This document shows positions 6,123 through 6,304 of a DNA stretch of 6,304 nucleotides, piece by piece; within the stretch, counting starts at the first letter, position 1, and each line of letters starts with the position of its first letter. This DNA comes from Anaerolineae bacterium (GTDB taxonomy: Bacteria > Chloroflexota > Anaerolineae > B4-G1 > SLSP01). Below the pieces are notes generated by a model, which was not told where the DNA came from, ran no database searches, and worked only from the letters and a program-made list of their open reading frames with translations. The stretch covers positions 1 through 6,304 of the forward strand of contig JAFGNI010000080.1 of assembly GCA_016927095.1 (NCBI GenBank), read 5' to 3'. A program made the translations under genes and the position numbers.

Positions 6123-6130
6123 GGAGGAGG
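6123..6130 (+). promoter_or_regulatory. Ribosome binding site of aspS
   Basis: GGAGGAGG lies 9 nt before the ATG at 6140. It supports this start and strong translation. Confidence 0.8.
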
Positions 6131-6139
6131 ATCTCATCT

Positions 6140-6304
6140 ATGTTCAAAACCCATAGCTGCGGCTCCCTGCGGCTACACCATGTCGGTGAGACGGTCACCC
6201 TAGCGGGGTGGGTGCATCTACGTCGCGACTTTGGCGGTGTGATCTTTGTCGTGTTGCGGGATCGCGAAGGGCTGGTTCAGGTGGTCGTCACTGCCGATGC
6301 GTCA
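6140..6304 (+). CDS. aspS: Aspartyl-tRNA synthetase (partial, N-terminal OB-fold)
   Basis: Class II synthetase that charges tRNA-Asp with aspartate in the cytoplasm. Only the first 55 residues are in the window; the frame is open to the edge. The sequence begins [19 protein letters not shown], followed by [21 protein letters not shown] and REGLVQVV. This is the anticodon-binding OB-fold at the start of bacterial AspS (pattern THxCGxLRxxHVGxxVxLxGWVxxRRDxGGxxFxxLRDxxGxxQVV). The start is fixed by the conserved N-terminus and a strong ribosome binding site. Whether the enzyme is discriminating (tRNA-Asp only) or also charges tRNA-Asn cannot be judged from this fragment. It has its own promoter and does not appear to be co-transcribed by necessity with the upstream GH99-like gene. 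Confidence 0.95.
   Translation, partial: MFKTHSCGSLRLHHVGETVTLAGWVHLRRDFGGVIFVVLRDREGLVQVVVTADAS

Noticed and set aside
5583..6137. Minus-strand open frame rich in Val-Gly-Val-Ala
   Set aside because: It is the reverse complement of the Thr-Pro-Ala stalk; its repetitive composition follows from the coding repeat on the plus strand.
6105..6139. T-box leader before aspS
   Set aside because: The leader is only about 30 nt and shows none of the conserved T-box sequence.

Overview
The window reads as chromosomal DNA of a GC-rich bacterium, most likely a member of the Chloroflexota (Anaerolineae-like). This is inferred from the long Thr-Pro-Ala-Thr low-complexity tail on a secreted enzyme, a style common in that phylum, and from the pairing of a site-2 protease with a HEAT-repeat protein. 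No rRNA, tRNA, CRISPR array, insertion sequence or phage gene is visible. Gene order is compact, promoters look sigma-70-like, and several ribosome binding sites are strong.

Left part, minus strand. The window opens inside an Hsp70-family chaperone of the YegD-like branch (1-597, C-terminus outside the window). It has a strong Shine-Dalgarno, an extended -10 promoter and an operator-like inverted repeat. A non-coding gap (598-931) separates it from a three-gene minus-strand operon. Read in transcription order, the operon encodes a site-2 (RseP-type) intramembrane zinc protease (4439-3318), a HEAT-repeat protein with an acidic tail (3308-2205) and a secreted or membrane-anchored HExxH metallopeptidase of the peptidase MA-like type (2221-932). 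The genes are 9 nt apart or overlapping, and one good promoter lies upstream of the protease (TGGACA-17-TATAAT). The operon therefore joins two zinc-protease folds with a protein-binding scaffold, and a chaperone gene follows on the same strand. A role in envelope protein quality control or signalling is plausible but is inference.

Right part, plus strand. A divergent promoter region (4440-4632) also serves a secreted GH99-like glycosidase-fold protein (4633-6039). It has a signal peptide, a catalytic-type domain, a Thr/Pro-rich stalk and a short C-terminal hydrophobic segment followed by four arginines. One of the two glutamates expected in the GH99 active-site loop is replaced. After about 100 bp carrying a promoter and a strong ribosome binding site, aspartyl-tRNA synthetase (aspS) begins at 6140 and runs off the window.

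The main points for a second look are the protease-HEAT-peptidase operon, the altered GH99 active-site loop, the possible surface-anchoring tail, the inverted repeat at the Hsp70 promoter and a shared GGTATA(A/G)T -10 signature at three promoters. I did not find a clear-cut novel defence or mobile system.
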